Source: Xylophilus sp. GW821-FHT01B05 (GTDB lineage: Bacteria; Pseudomonadota; Gammaproteobacteria; Burkholderiales; Burkholderiaceae_C). Taken from it: 64,000 nt of DNA. The first letter of the stretch is position 1. Each line of letters begins with the position of its first letter. The notes under the pieces were generated by a model. It did no database searches and was not told the DNA's origin. It saw only the letters and a list, made by a program, of their open reading frames with translations. The translations under genes and the position numbers were made by a program. Below, piece after piece: positions 63,648-64,000 of this stretch. The stretch is from assembly GCA_038961845.1 (NCBI GenBank), contig CP152408.1:806001-870000 (forward strand). Direction: 5' to 3'.

Positions 63648-64000
63648 CTAGCCGCTGCAACCCTTGTTGCGTGCGCCGTGGAAGCCCTTGGCCTTGGCGT
63701 CGGCCTCGCTCAGGTACTCGCCGGCCTTGGTCTTGCCGTAGTAGCGGTCGCCCTCGCAGTGGTAGACCTTGGTCGAGGAATTGACCCAGACCTTGCCGGC
63801 GCCGCCGCCCGGGGCTGCGGTGATGGTGGCGGGATTGGGCGCTGCCGGCGTCTTGCTGGCCGCGCCGGTAGGTGGCGCCACACCGGTCTTGTTCACCGAG
63901 GACGACTGGGTTTCCACCGCCGCCGTGGTGCCCGCGGCACCGGCCGCTGCCGCTGCAGCCGGCTTGGCGCCGCTGGCGGCGGTGCCGCCGTACCAGGTCT
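63648..64000 (-). CDS. Partial protein with C-terminal [18 protein letters not shown] domain
   Basis: The frame is open to the window edge, so the N-terminus is missing; at least 116 residues are visible. After an Ala/Pro/Thr-rich linker the last 47 residues form a compact domain ([20 protein letters not shown], then [20 protein letters not shown], ending RNKGC) with two cysteines. I know this pattern from small hypothetical proteins of Burkholderiales, sometimes described as nuclease-associated or excalibur-like; no function is established. A strong terminator follows it. Confidence 0.65.
   Translation of the reverse strand, partial: TWYGGTAASGAKPAAAAAAGAAGTTAAVETQSSSVNKTGVAPPTGAASKTPAAPNPATITAAPGGGAGKVWVNSSTKVYHCEGDRYYGKTKAGEYLSEADAKAKGFHGARNKGCSG

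Overview
The window is high-GC chromosomal DNA from a betaproteobacterium, most likely a Comamonadaceae member in the Acidovorax/Variovorax range. The evidence is the dense, overlapping high-GC gene packing, the TAGCCCAGG...CCTGGGCTA intergenic repeats that I associate with that family, and the gene content (SfnB, DctS/DctR, KdpFABCDE, PL1 lyase). No rRNA, tRNA or CRISPR array was seen.

Left end, 1-6.2 kb: 0.85 kb without a convincing gene, then a higBA toxin-antitoxin module whose antitoxin carries a C-terminal HEXXH metallopeptidase domain. A tightly coupled minus-strand set follows: bioY, an AMP-forming acyl-CoA ligase and a thiolase, the same trio as Bacillus yhfU-yhfT-yhfS.

6.5-25.3 kb: one apparent 16-gene plus-strand operon for scavenging organic sulfur. 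It holds an oligopeptide-type ABC transporter with two binding proteins, three SfnB-like flavin monooxygenases, two LLM monooxygenases (one SsuD-like), an SsuA-like binding protein without SsuBC, and MetN/MetI with three MetQ-like binding proteins. It opens with a sigma-54-like promoter and a 37-codon stump of an MsuE/SsuE flavin reductase. It lies between bioY and an EcfA/EcfT pair (25.9-27.2 kb) that runs the same way as bioY, so it looks like an insertion that split a bioMNY transport operon.

27.3-36.1 kb: kdpFABC-DE for high-affinity K+ uptake, with a candidate KdpE box upstream. A dispersed repeat separates kdpC from kdpD. From 36.1 to 39.3 kb come a small membrane protein and two divergent regulator/oxidoreductase pairs (TetR/SDR and HxlR/NAD(P)-binding). 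A small inverted-repeat element overlaps the HxlR stop codon.

40-50.2 kb: a CzcRS-like two-component system and a heavy-metal-type RND efflux system, separated by a hipBA module with a clear palindromic operator; a RidA protein follows. From 50.9 to 56.5 kb: an MGDG-synthase-like glycosyltransferase with a small membrane partner, an RluF-like pseudouridine synthase, and a DUF4105 protein with a lipoprotein alpha/beta hydrolase.

56.9-64 kb: a secreted PL1 pectate lyase, then a C4-dicarboxylate locus (solitary TRAP binding protein, DctS/DctR, DctA) and a partial small-domain protein at the edge.

Two repeat families run through 25-64 kb: five copies of a roughly 0.4-0.57 kb mosaic element with inverted ends and covarying hairpins, and five copies of a 45-65 bp palindromic repeat. 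All start choices and functions are read from sequence alone.
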